Below are positions 17,301 to 25,862 of a DNA stretch of 64,000 nucleotides, piece by piece. This DNA comes from UBA4742 sp963734965. GTDB taxonomy: Bacteria > Actinomycetota > Acidimicrobiia > Acidimicrobiales > Acidimicrobilacustridaceae. How positions within the stretch are numbered: the first letter of the stretch is position 1; every line of letters starts with the position of its first letter. The stretch covers positions 2,478,917 to 2,542,916 of the forward strand of contig CAVTJK010000004.1 of NCBI GenBank assembly GCA_963734965.1, in the 5' to 3' direction. Made by a program: the position numbers and the translations under genes. The notes beneath the pieces were generated by a model. The model did not search any database. It had not been told where the DNA came from and was given only the letters and a program-made list of their open reading frames with translations.

Positions 17301-18553
17301 ACCAGGTCGTATCGATCCGCCTGATGGTCTATCTGGTGGCGGGGGTGGCGCTCATGGCGGCCGGCGCCGCATCGGGGCGCGGCGGGCTGGTCGCGTTGGG
17401 CGCGCCCTTGGTGCTGGCCGTGCTCATCAGCACGGCGCGCCGCCCGGCCCAACCGGCGTCCGGTCGGGCGCGCGTCGATCTCGACGACGTGGCCGAGGAC
17501 GACGAGATCGCCCTGACCATCGACCTCGTCGGCCGGCCGCACCAGACCGTCGAGCTGGCCTTGGTCGTGCCGTCGGGCGTGTCGTTGGTGGACGGCCATC
17601 AGGCTCGGCAGCTGCGCCTGGGTCGCAACGGTCGGCTCTCGACCCGGATCGCGATGACGGCGGACCGCTGGGGTCATCACCGACTCGGAACCTTCGTGCT
17701 GAGGTCGGGCGACCCGCTCGGGCTCGTCGCCGTCGACCGCGTCGTGGACGATCCGGCCACGGTCCGGGTCCGGCCCCGGACCGAGCACCTGACCACCTCG
17801 ATCCTGCCGTTGCGGACGCGTCCGGCGTCGGGCAACCATCCGGCCCGGGTCGCCGGTGCCGGGATCGAGTTCGCCGGCATCCGCCCCTACCAACCCGGCG
17901 ATCGGGCTCGAGACCTGAGCTGGCGAGCCAGCGCTCGTCGCGACACGGCCATGGTGATCCAGCACCATCCCGAACGCAGCGGCGATGTGATCCTCTTCGT
18001 CGACACCTTCGCACCCGAAGGTCTGGACGAGACGATCAGAGCGGCCGTGACCGTCGCCCGCCACCAGCTGGCCGACCGCGACCGGGTCGGCTTGGTGGTG
18101 TTCGGGGGGACGCTGCGCTGGCTGCGCGCCGGTACCGGCGGTCGCCAGTTCCGTTTGATCGCCGACGCGTTGGTCGACGCCCGGGCCGTGGCCAGCTGGG
18201 CTGCTCGCGACGTGGCGACGATCCCCCCGAGGATGTTGCCGACCGGCGCGTCGATCCTGGCCGTCACGCCGCTCATCGATGAGCGAGCCATCGCCGCGGT
18301 GGGTGATCTGCGTCGCCGCCGCTACGAGGTGAGCGTGATCGAGGTGTCGCCCAGCCGGTGGACGCCCGAGCCGGGCGACGACGTGGCGCGACTGGCCCTA
18401 CGGCTGTGGCGCCTGCAACGGGCCACGCTGCGAGGCCGGTTGGCCGGCGTCGGGGTGCCGGTGGTCGAGTGGCACGAAGGTGTCCCGCTCGAGGTCATCA
18501 TGCGCAGACTCGAGGGCTTGACCACGAGGAGGGCCCGATGGCTCGCGTCCTGA
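17297..18553 (+). CDS. DUF58 domain protein
   Basis: 418 residues beginning GTG (VNQVVSIRLM) in a GTGA overlap with moxR. Two N-terminal hydrophobic segments (about 8-45) anchor the protein. A beta-rich middle region follows, then the DUF58 signature GIRPYQPGDRARDLSWRAS (about 194-212), with a VWA-like domain after it (DVILFVDTFAPEG, and SILAVTPLIDE). DUF58 proteins pair with MoxR ATPases. The longer open frame upstream is a shadow over moxR. Confidence 0.9.
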   Translation: MNQVVSIRLMVYLVAGVALMAAGAASGRGGLVALGAPLVLAVLISTARRPAQPASGRARVDLDDVAEDDEIALTIDLVGRPHQTVELALVVPSGVSLVDGHQARQLRLGRNGRLSTRIAMTADRWGHHRLGTFVLRSGDPLGLVAVDRVVDDPATVRVRPRTEHLTTSILPLRTRPASGNHPARVAGAGIEFAGIRPYQPGDRARDLSWRASARRDTAMVIQHHPERSGDVILFVDTFAPEGLDETIRAAVTVARHQLADRDRVGLVVFGGTLRWLRAGTGGRQFRLIADALVDARAVASWAARDVATIPPRMLPTGASILAVTPLIDERAIAAVGDLRRRRYEVSVIEVSPSRWTPEPGDDVARLALRLWRLQRATLRGRLAGVGVPVVEWHEGVPLEVIMRRLEGLTTRRARWLAS

Positions 18554-18930
18554 GCACGGCCGTGTTCGTGCTCGGATCGATCCTGGCCGCCGCGCTGATC
18601 GGCGCCGGCGTCGTGTTGGTGGTCGCGACCCACCTCGCCCCCCCGTCGGCTGCCGTCGTCGGGGTCGGCGCCCTCGTGGTGTCCGAGCTGGGCGTGGCCG
18701 TCTCACGGGCGGTCAGGGTGGCCCCGATCGGCCGCGGCACCCAGCTCGACCGGATCGTGGTGCTCGTCGTCGTGGCCGCCACGTCGATCGTCGTGGCGGC
18801 GGTGGCCGTGCCGGTCGCCCATCCCCGGCGGGGCGGCATCGTGATCGGCGTTGCCGGGGCCGTGGCCTTGGTGACCCTCGTCGGCCTGCAGGTGGCTGGC
18901 GGGCGCTCGTCCTCCGCGGATCAGCCCTAG
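18538..18930 (+). CDS. Small four-helix membrane protein
   Basis: 130 residues, almost entirely hydrophobic, with four predicted transmembrane helices (about 5-30, 36-53, 71-92 and 98-118). The start ATG at 18538 lies inside the DUF58 3' end and has an excellent ribosome site (GAGGAGGG). No family recognised. As the last gene of the MoxR-DUF58 unit it is likely a membrane partner. The 105-base gap after it contains a pyrimidine-only-like tract (18937-18967) and separates it from the convergent ABC transporter gene. Confidence 0.7.
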   Translation: MARVLSTAVFVLGSILAAALIGAGVVLVVATHLAPPSAAVVGVGALVVSELGVAVSRAVRVAPIGRGTQLDRIVVLVVVAATSIVVAAVAVPVAHPRRGGIVIGVAGAVALVTLVGLQVAGGRSSSADQP

Positions 18931-19035
18931 CCGACGCACTTCTTCTTCTACTACTTCCTCTTCCTCCGAACCTGTGCCGTCATAGGTCCCCCGGGGCGCG
19001 CGTTGCGGCCCAGGTTCAGCGGGAAGGGGGCGCGG

Positions 19036-22000
19036 TCAGGAGGTCGGTGCCGCTTCGGCGGAGGGCTCGGTCGCCGTGGCGAAGGCGCTCCACAGGTGGG
19101 CGTACTCGCCGTCCATGGCCAGCAGCTCGTCGTGGCTGCCCTGCTCGACGATCTGGCCTCGATCGATGACGAGGATCCGATCGGCGCGCCGGGCGGTCGG
19201 GAGGCGGTGGGCGACGAGGATCGTCGTGCGCCCCTCGGCCACCGCGCTCATGGCCCGCTGCACGCGCGCCTCGCTGGCCAGGTCGAGTTGCGAGGTGGCT
19301 TCGTCGAGCAGCAGCACCGCAGGATCGACCAGTCGGGCCCGGGCCAGGGCGATGAGCTGGCGCTGTCCGGCCGACAACGAGCGACCCCGCTCGCTCACCG
19401 GCGCCAGGTATCCGCCGACCTGAGCGGCCACGAAGTCGTGGGCCCCGACGGCGCGGGCCGCCGCCTCGACCTCGGCATCGGTGGCATCGGGTCGGCCGTA
19501 GGCGATGTTGTCGCGGAGCGTGCCCGTGAAGAGGAACGCTTCTTGGGGGACCACACCGAGCTGGCGTCGGAAGGCGCCGAGATCGATGTCGCGCAGGTCG
19601 ATGCCGTCCACGAGCACCTGTCCCTGGGTGGGGTCGTAGAAGCGGCTGACCAGCTTGACGATGGTCGACTTGCCCGCGCCCGTCTCGCCCACCAGGGCGA
19701 CGGTCTCGCCCGGAGCGACGGTCAGCTCCACGCCGGCCAACGCCTCTGCGCCAACCGTGTTCGGGTAGCGGAAGTGGACGTCCTCGAAGTGGATCTCGCC
19801 CGTCAGTCGTCCCGGTGCGATCGGATGATCCGGTGGCGGGGTACCGCTTTCGATGGTGAACAGCTCCTCGATCTTGGTGGTCGACGCCGCCGCCTGCTGC
19901 CAGGTGTCGAGCACCTGGGACAGCTGTTGGATGGGGGCGAAGAACTGGTCGAGGTAGAGCAGGAAGGCGATCACCACAGCCGTCGTGACGGCGCCGGTGC
20001 GGACCATCTCGTTGCCGGCGGCCAACACCACGACCGCGCCGATGTCGGCCACGAAGAGGACGAACGGGAAGTAGAGGGCGATCAGCCGCTGTGCTCCGAG
20101 GCGGTCGCTCAGGTACCGCTGGTTGACGTCCTTGAACCCGCTGATGTTGCGGTCCTCGCGCGTGTAGGCCTGGGCCACCCGGACGCCCGACAGGCTCTCC
20201 TGGAGGTTGGCGTTGACGTTGGCGATCGAGTCGCGGGCCGCGGCATAGGCCACGCTCGAGCGCCGGCGGTACCACCAGGTCGCGATGATCAGCGGCGGGA
20301 GGACCGTGGCCGCGGCCAAGGCCAGGGGCGGCGACAGGATGATCAGGAAGATGAACACACCGATGCAGGTCAGCCCGCCCACCACGGCGTTGATCAGGCC
20401 GGTCTGCACGAGTTGTGAAAGGGCGTCGACGTCGGTGGTCATCCGGGTCATGACCCGGCCGTCCAGCTCTTTGTCGTAGTAGTCGAGTGAGAGCCGCTGC
20501 AGGTGGGCGAAGATCTTGATCCGCAGCGCGAACAACATCCGCTCGGACGTTCGCCCCGTGATCCACGTGTAGCCCCAGGTGACGACCCAGTCGAGCAGCA
20601 CGGCGGCGAGGAAGAGCCCGGTGGCCCACCACAGCGCGTCGAGATCGTGACCCGACACGCCCTGGTCGAGGCCGGCCTGCACGAAGTACGGGCCGAGCAG
20701 CGTGAGGAAGGCGTCGACCGCCACCAGCGCGAACCCGAAGGCGAGCCAACGCATCCACGGGCGGACGAACTTGCGGATGTGGAACTGACCGGGCGTGAAG
20801 GTGGCGGCTTCGGCCTCGTCGACCTCGGGCTGGTCGTCGGCCGGTGGGAGCTTGTCGAGCGCGGCCAGCAGCTCGGGGGTCGCGGCCAGGGCCATGCCCA
20901 GGGCGCCTCCGGCTCCGCCACGGTTGCCGCCCGGCGGCCCGATGCGAGGCGTCGTGGTCGTGGCCGCCCGGGGCAGGGGAGCGTCGCCGGCGACGGGAGC
21001 GGCCCACGCCTCGGCGGTGATGGTGGCGCCCGCCCCGTTGCCGTTCGTGCCGTTGCCGTTGGTGCCGTTGGCGGTGCCGCCCGCCCCGTTGCCGTTCGTG
21101 CCGTTGCCGTTGGTGCCGTGGCCAGCCCCGCTGGTGTCCGGGGCGTCGGGGAGGGCCACGGTCAGCCGGTGGGCGTCGACGGGGTCGAGCTCGGCCAGCG
21201 CCTCGATGCCGTCGGCCTCCTCGAGATCGGCGATCTCGATCGCGGCGGCTTCGGCCGCACCCTCACCGTCGGCGCCCGCATCGCCACCGCGGTCGAACAC
21301 GTCGTCGAGCATGTCGTCGAGCGCGTCGTCATCGGTCGACGGCCCGGCGAACAGGCTGCGATAGCGGCGATCCTGGGCCAGCAGCTCCTCGTGGGTGCCT
21401 TCAGCGCGCACCTTGCCGTGGTCGATCACGACGATGCGTTGGGCCAGCCGCAAGGTCGATCGCCGGTGGGCGATGAGGATGGTCGTGCGGTCGGTCATGA
21501 TCGACCGGAGCGTTTCGTGGATGGCCTCCTCGGTGGCGGCGTCGACCGCCGAGGTGGCGTCGTCGAGGACGAGGATCCGTGGGTTGGTGAGCACGGCCCG
21601 GGCCAGGGCCAGCCGCTGGCGCTGGCCGCCCGACAGGGTGAGCCCGCGCTCGCCGACGACGGTGTCGTACCCCTCGGGCAGCTCGTCGATGAATCCGGCG
21701 GCGCCGGCCACGGCGGCAGCCGCTCGGACCTCGTCGTCGCTGGCGTCGGGTCGGGCGTACGCGATGTTGGCGCGGACCGTCTCGGAGAAGAGGAACGCCT
21801 CTTCGAACACGACGCCCACCTGGTGTCGCAGCGACTCGAGGGTCGCGTCGCGCACGTCGACGCCGTCGAGGGTGATCCGACCGGCGTTGACGTCATAGAA
21901 GCGCGGCAGCAGGGCGGTGACCGTCGACTTGCCCGAGCCACTCGTGCCCACGAGGGCGACGACCTCGCCCGGCTCGACGTGGAGGTTGAAGTCGTCCAGC

Positions 22001-23133
22001 ACCGGGTTGTCGCTCGTGTAACCGAAGCGGACACCTTCGAACCGGACGTCGCCGCGGGCCGGCGGCAGCTCGATGGCGTCGGGCTTCTCGGTGATCAAGG
22101 GGTTGGTGTCGAGGATGTCGAGCACCCGCTCGGCGCCGGCTCGAGCCTGTTGGCCGATGGCGAACACCCCGGCCAGCATCCGCACCGGCGGGACCATCAA
22201 CGCGACGTAGGTCATGAAGGCGAGGAAGGTGCCGGCGCTGATGTGGCTGCCGGCCACCAGCCAGCCCCCCAGACCGAGGATGGCGACCTGGGTCAAGGTC
22301 GGGATCGACGACAGGATCGGCGTGTAGTGCGCCTGTACCCGTACCAGCCGGGACCGCGACGAGTAGAGGTCGCGTGAGGCGTCAGCCAGATGGCCGAGCT
22401 CGCGGTCCTCCTGCCCGAAGCCCTTGACGACGCGCACGCCGCTCACGGCCTCGTCGACCACGCCGGCTACGACACCGGCGTGTTGCTGGGCATCCCATGT
22501 GGCCGGGAACACGGTGGCGCGCAGGCGGAGCGAGACCACCATGAGCAGGGGAACGGCGATCACCATCAGCAACGCCAGCGGTGGCGACAGCACGAACATG
22601 ATGATCACCGACAGGATGACCATCACGATGTTGCCGGCCATGATCGGCAGGAACTGCAGGAGCGCCTGGATCAGGGTGACGTCCGACGAGGCGCGCGAGA
22701 CGAGCTGGCCCGTGTGGAGCTGGTCGTGACCGGCGAAGTCAAGTCGTTGCAGTCGCTCGTAGATGGCGTTGCGCAGGTCGTACTGCACGTAGAGGCTGAA
22801 CCATCCGCCGCGCCAGCGCCGGATGTAGGTCCACCAGAGCGACACGAAGGCGCACAGGACGAGTGCGGCCAGGAAGATGGTGATCGGCTGGTGGGCGATC
22901 AACCCCTTGTCGATGATCTGGCGTTGGAGAAGAGGCTCGATGGCGGCGACGATCTGGCTGGCCAGGGCCACTCCGAACGCGACGTAGACAGGGCCGCGAT
23001 GGGCCATCATGAACGGCGACAGGCGCCGGATCCAGCCGCCACTGCCCGGTGGTCTGGGCTGGGGCGTGGGGCGCGATTTGGACAGCGCGGCGGCGCTGAG
23101 GCGGTCGTCGCGGCGCTCTCGCGTGAGCATCAC
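19036..23133 (-). CDS. Fused two-half ABC exporter (TMD-NBD-TMD-NBD), multidrug type
   Basis: 1365 residues containing two complete exporter halves. Half 1: six-helix domain (about 35-330), then NBD1 with Walker A GTSGSGKST (about 395), signature LSGGQRQR and Walker B ending in LDDATS, where Asp replaces the catalytic Glu. Half 2: six-helix domain (about 800-1090), NBD2 with Walker A GETGAGKST (about 1147), signature LSAGQRQL and Walker B LLLDEATS with the catalytic Glu. One nucleotide site is therefore degenerate, as in heterodimeric exporters. A long acidic linker (about 600-780) includes a TNGNG repeat. The arrangement resembles mycobacterial Rv0194. GTG 23133 or ATG 23130 both work as starts; both overlap the MarR gene, which probably regulates this exporter. 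Confidence 0.93.
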   Translation of the reverse strand: MMLTRERRDDRLSAAALSKSRPTPQPRPPGSGGWIRRLSPFMMAHRGPVYVAFGVALASQIVAAIEPLLQRQIIDKGLIAHQPITIFLAALVLCAFVSLWWTYIRRWRGGWFSLYVQYDLRNAIYERLQRLDFAGHDQLHTGQLVSRASSDVTLIQALLQFLPIMAGNIVMVILSVIIMFVLSPPLALLMVIAVPLLMVVSLRLRATVFPATWDAQQHAGVVAGVVDEAVSGVRVVKGFGQEDRELGHLADASRDLYSSRSRLVRVQAHYTPILSSIPTLTQVAILGLGGWLVAGSHISAGTFLAFMTYVALMVPPVRMLAGVFAIGQQARAGAERVLDILDTNPLITEKPDAIELPPARGDVRFEGVRFGYTSDNPVLDDFNLHVEPGEVVALVGTSGSGKSTVTALLPRFYDVNAGRITLDGVDVRDATLESLRHQVGVVFEEAFLFSETVRANIAYARPDASDDEVRAAAAVAGAAGFIDELPEGYDTVVGERGLTLSGGQRQRLALARAVLTNPRILVLDDATSAVDAATEEAIHETLRSIMTDRTTILIAHRRSTLRLAQRIVVIDHGKVRAEGTHEELLAQDRRYRSLFAGPSTDDDALDDMLDDVFDRGGDAGADGEGAAEAAAIEIADLEEADGIEALAELDPVDAHRLTVALPDAPDTSGAGHGTNGNGTNGNGAGGTANGTNGNGTNGNGAGATITAEAWAAPVAGDAPLPRAATTTTPRIGPPGGNRGGAGGALGMALAATPELLAALDKLPPADDQPEVDEAEAATFTPGQFHIRKFVRPWMRWLAFGFALVAVDAFLTLLGPYFVQAGLDQGVSGHDLDALWWATGLFLAAVLLDWVVTWGYTWITGRTSERMLFALRIKIFAHLQRLSLDYYDKELDGRVMTRMTTDVDALSQLVQTGLINAVVGGLTCIGVFIFLIILSPPLALAAATVLPPLIIATWWYRRRSSVAYAAARDSIANVNANLQESLSGVRVAQAYTREDRNISGFKDVNQRYLSDRLGAQRLIALYFPFVLFVADIGAVVVLAAGNEMVRTGAVTTAVVIAFLLYLDQFFAPIQQLSQVLDTWQQAAASTTKIEELFTIESGTPPPDHPIAPGRLTGEIHFEDVHFRYPNTVGAEALAGVELTVAPGETVALVGETGAGKSTIVKLVSRFYDPTQGQVLVDGIDLRDIDLGAFRRQLGVVPQEAFLFTGTLRDNIAYGRPDATDAEVEAAARAVGAHDFVAAQVGGYLAPVSERGRSLSAGQRQLIALARARLVDPAVLLLDEATSQLDLASEARVQRAMSAVAEGRTTILVAHRLPTARRADRILVIDRGQIVEQGSHDELLAMDGEYAHLWSAFATATEPSAEAAPTS
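21028..21120. repeat. In-frame 51-base-period repeat in the ABC linker
   Basis: Two copies, about 42 bases each and nearly identical, recur at a 51-base period and encode GTNGNGTNGNGAG blocks in the hinge between the two halves of the exporter. The repeat is probably a flexible disordered spacer. Confidence 0.7.
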
Positions 23134-23585
23134 CGCGTCCCCTCGTCAGCCTGGCGCCGTCGTTCGCCCTCGCGTTGGAAGGCTCGGCTGAGGGCAGCCA
23201 GACCGTCGATGACCTGCTGGCGGTCGAGGTCGTCGAGGTCGTCGAGCAGGGCGTCGAGCCTCGAGGTCGTCGCGGTTTGGGCCGCGTCGAGCGCGGCGCG
23301 ACCCTCATCGGTGATCTCGAGGCTCACCCCGCGGCGGTCGCCGTCGACGGTCACCCGCCGGACCCAGCCGCGCTGCACGAGACCGTCGAGCAGGCCGGTG
23401 AGCGAAGGGCGGCTGACCCCGGTCATGGTGGCGATCCGTCCGGCTCGCTCGGGAGACGAGGCGATCAGCGACAGCACGCGGAACTGCGGCAGCGTCATGT
23501 CTTCGAGGGCGCGCTCGAGCATCCGTGCCCCGACCGCCAACGTCAACGCCGGCGCGCTCACGACCACATCTGGTTCCGAACCCAT
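23130..23585 (-). CDS. MarR-family transcriptional regulator
   Basis: 151 residues from ATG 23585 (MGSEPDVVVS). A winged-helix core is clear: MTLPQFRVLSLIAS, then IATMTGVSRPSLTGLLDGLVQRGWV and the wing VDGDRRGVSLEITDEG. Terminal helices for dimerisation flank it. It directly precedes and overlaps the fused ABC exporter gene, the classic arrangement for ligand-controlled efflux. No convincing ribosome site precedes the ATG, so a leaderless transcript is possible. Confidence 0.9.
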   Translation of the reverse strand: MGSEPDVVVSAPALTLAVGARMLERALEDMTLPQFRVLSLIASSPERAGRIATMTGVSRPSLTGLLDGLVQRGWVRRVTVDGDRRGVSLEITDEGRAALDAAQTATTSRLDALLDDLDDLDRQQVIDGLAALSRAFQREGERRRQADEGTR

Positions 23586-23600
23586 ACCGTTAGGGTACCG
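23585..23600. promoter_or_regulatory. Probable MarR operator at the marR start codon
   Basis: TACC-GTTAG-GGTA inverted repeat followed by the GGTACC palindrome, lying immediately at and upstream of the ATG. MarR repressors bind short palindromes over their own promoters, so autoregulation here is likely but inferred. Confidence 0.35.
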
Positions 23601-23700
23601 AACAACATGCGGCGCAGCACCCATGCTCAGGGTTCTGGCGGCGATGGAGGGCGTTCTACGCCGTCGGATGCCGCCAGAAGCCGAAGGGGCCGAGCCCGGG

Positions 23701-24654
23701 CTAGCGCGAGCCGTTGGTCGAGCCGGCGCCGGCGCCGAGGGTGCTTCGGAGCGCCTCGGCTGCGCCCATGAGCCCGACGCTCTCGTAGGGAACGACGATG
23801 GTGGCGTTCTCGCTGTCGGCGAACTTGGCGAGGGTGTCGAGCTGGAGGATGGCCACGAGCGTCTGGTTCGGGTTGGCGTTGGTGATGGCGCCGTAGACGG
23901 TGGCGATGGCCTGGGCCCGACCTTCCGATTCGAGGATGGCGGCCTGGCGGGTGCCCTCGGCGCGCAGGATGGCGGCCTGGCGTTCGCCCTGGGCGGCGCG
24001 GACCGCTGCCTGGGACTGACCCTCGGCCACGTTGATGGCCGACTGCTGCTCGCCTTCGGACTGGAGGATCTTGGCCCGCTTCTCCTGATCGGCCTGCTTC
24101 TGGAGGGCCAGGGCCTGGAGGATCTGCGGCGGCGGGGCGATCTCGACGATCTCGATCCGGCTGATGCGGATGCCCCACTTGTCGGTGACGACCTCCATCT
24201 GCTCCTGGACGTCGGTGTTGATCCGCTCGCGCTCCGACAGCGCCTCGTCGAGGGTCATGGTGCCGATCACCGACCGCAGCGCGGTGCGAGCCAGCGCGTC
24301 GATGGCCACGTCGAAGTTCTTGACGCTGAACAGGGCCTGCTTGGCGTCGACGACCTGGGTGAAGATCGTGGCGTTGACGGTGACGACCACGTTGTCCTTG
24401 GTGATCACGTCCTGGCGATCGCCCGGGACGGGCACCTCGCGCATGTCGACGGTCTGCAGCGAGTCGACGAACGGCATGATGATGACCAGACCCGGCTCGT
24501 GGGTCTTGCGGTACTCACCGAGTCGCTTGACCACGCCGACCTGGCCCTGCTGAACGATGTTGATCATCGAACGCAGCACCGCCAGCCCCACCAGCACGAT
24601 CAATGCGACGGCGATCAGTCCAGCGATCGGGGCGGCGCCCAGTTCGAGGATCAT
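23701..24654 (-). CDS. SPFH/Band 7 (stomatin-like) membrane protein
   Basis: 317 residues. An N-terminal membrane helix (about 10-32) is followed by the SPFH domain (IVQQGQVGVVKRLGEY, then GLVIIMPFVDSLQTVDMRE and the RIEIVEIAPPP segment). A long Ala/Gln/Glu-rich coiled coil comes next (KRAKILQSEGEQQSAINVAEG region). Such proteins form oligomeric membrane rafts and scaffold proteases. The start ATG at 24654 overlaps the NfeD stop by four bases, the standard NfeD-stomatin operon. Confidence 0.92.
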   Translation of the reverse strand: MILELGAAPIAGLIAVALIVLVGLAVLRSMINIVQQGQVGVVKRLGEYRKTHEPGLVIIMPFVDSLQTVDMREVPVPGDRQDVITKDNVVVTVNATIFTQVVDAKQALFSVKNFDVAIDALARTALRSVIGTMTLDEALSERERINTDVQEQMEVVTDKWGIRISRIEIVEIAPPPQILQALALQKQADQEKRAKILQSEGEQQSAINVAEGQSQAAVRAAQGERQAAILRAEGTRQAAILESEGRAQAIATVYGAITNANPNQTLVAILQLDTLAKFADSENATIVVPYESVGLMGAAEALRSTLGAGAGSTNGSR

Positions 24655-25160
24655 GGATTCTCCTTGTCCGCCCGATCGGGCGTCTGTTCGGGCCGAGGTT
24701 CGGGCAGGGCGACGGTCCCGTCGAGCGGCCACACCACCAGTGTCGTTCCTTCGACCGCCGTGACCAGCACTTTCGTCCCACCCGGAATGACAGAACCCGA
24801 CCCGCTGGTGGCCAGCCAGCGTTCGCCGGCCAGGCGCACGTGGCCGACGCGGTCGATGTCACCGACCTCGTCGAGGGTGAGGACCTCTTCGCCGACGAGG
24901 GTCCCCGCCACGCCCCGGCCGAGCGTCCCGTGCTCGGTGTGCAGGTGGAAGCGCTTGCTCACCAGCGGGCGCACGGCGACGATGCCGACGGCGGCGACGA
25001 CCACGGCGGTGGCCACCTGGAGCGGGATCGCCCCGGGGAGGAACAGGGCGACGAGCGTCGCCGCGAAGCAGCCCGCCGCCGCGAACAACGAATAGAACGC
25101 AAAGTGGTGGATCTCCACCGCGAGCAGGATGACTCCGAGAATCAGCCAGGCAATGACCAT
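24651..25160 (-). CDS. NfeD-family membrane protein
   Basis: 169 residues from ATG 25160 (MVIAWLILGVILL). Two or three N-terminal transmembrane helices lie within about residues 3-72. A C-terminal OB-fold NfeD domain (about 85-145) contains GTLVGEEVLTLDEVGDIDRVGHVRLAGERW. It is co-transcribed and coupled (ATGA) with the SPFH gene. This is the short NfeD form without the ClpP-like protease domain. Confidence 0.88.
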   Translation of the reverse strand: MVIAWLILGVILLAVEIHHFAFYSLFAAAGCFAATLVALFLPGAIPLQVATAVVVAAVGIVAVRPLVSKRFHLHTEHGTLGRGVAGTLVGEEVLTLDEVGDIDRVGHVRLAGERWLATSGSGSVIPGGTKVLVTAVEGTTLVVWPLDGTVALPEPRPEQTPDRADKENP

Positions 25161-25293
25161 TGGCCCAAACCTTCCACTTCTCCGCATGCTACCGGCGACA
25201 GGGGTCCGCCGAGGAGGTATGAAGCCCGCGGCCGGCGGGTAGGAACGGCGAAGGCGTACCTGTCCCAGCCACTGATCCGCCCGAGGGTTCCCC

Positions 25294-25857
25294 ATGACCG
25301 CCCGAGACGACGACCGAGCCGCCGGCGACGAGGCGGTCACCGACCGCCCGTCGCTCGACCTGAGAGACCGGGCCCCCGCCCCGACCACGGAAGGATCCGA
25401 GTCGGCCGCGGGGTCGGCGGCGGACGACCTGGACAACCCGTTCGCCCTCGGCGTGGCCGACAGCCCGGGATCGGGACCCGGCTCGACGCGGCCCGCGGCG
25501 CCGACGCGCCAAGCGGGAGCGGTCGCCGCCCCGCCCCTCGTCGACCCGGCGCCGCAAGCCGTGCTGGACCTGACCGAGGTCGAGACCCCTACCGACGAGG
25601 AGCTCGAGCGTCGTCAGAGACGCAAGCGGCGCGGCTCCTCCGATGCCAGCGCGGGGTTCCTGCCGACGCGCCCGGGCCGGTTGCGGATCGAGTCGGTGTT
25701 CGTCCGCCTCATCGCCACGGCCGGCGTGATCGGGATCGGCACGGCCGTGGGCGCCATCCTCGTGGCCAACGATGTCGCGGGCTGGATCACCGGTCTGGCG
25801 GTATCGACGCTGAGCGTGATCCTCGCCGCCGTCCTGTGGCGCTCCCGCCGCCTCTGA
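25294..25857 (+). CDS. Uncharacterised membrane protein with long disordered N-terminus
   Basis: 187 residues. Residues 1-125 are Pro/Ala/Asp-rich, polar and probably disordered, ending in a basic RRQRRKRRG patch. Two transmembrane helices (about 137-157 and 162-181) follow, with a basic C-terminus. The ribosome site GAGGG precedes the ATG. It is divergent from NfeD and convergent with the second ABC exporter, only five bases from its stop. No family recognised; the basic patch before the helices suggests a cytoplasmic N-terminus. Confidence 0.65.
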   Translation: MTARDDDRAAGDEAVTDRPSLDLRDRAPAPTTEGSESAAGSAADDLDNPFALGVADSPGSGPGSTRPAAPTRQAGAVAAPPLVDPAPQAVLDLTEVETPTDEELERRQRRKRRGSSDASAGFLPTRPGRLRIESVFVRLIATAGVIGIGTAVGAILVANDVAGWITGLAVSTLSVILAAVLWRSRRL

Positions 25858-25862
25858 CCCGG

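Noticed and set aside
18937..18967. Pyrimidine-rich tract as a terminator or functional site
   Set aside because: No hairpin adjoins it and both flanking genes converge; simple-sequence drift explains it as well.
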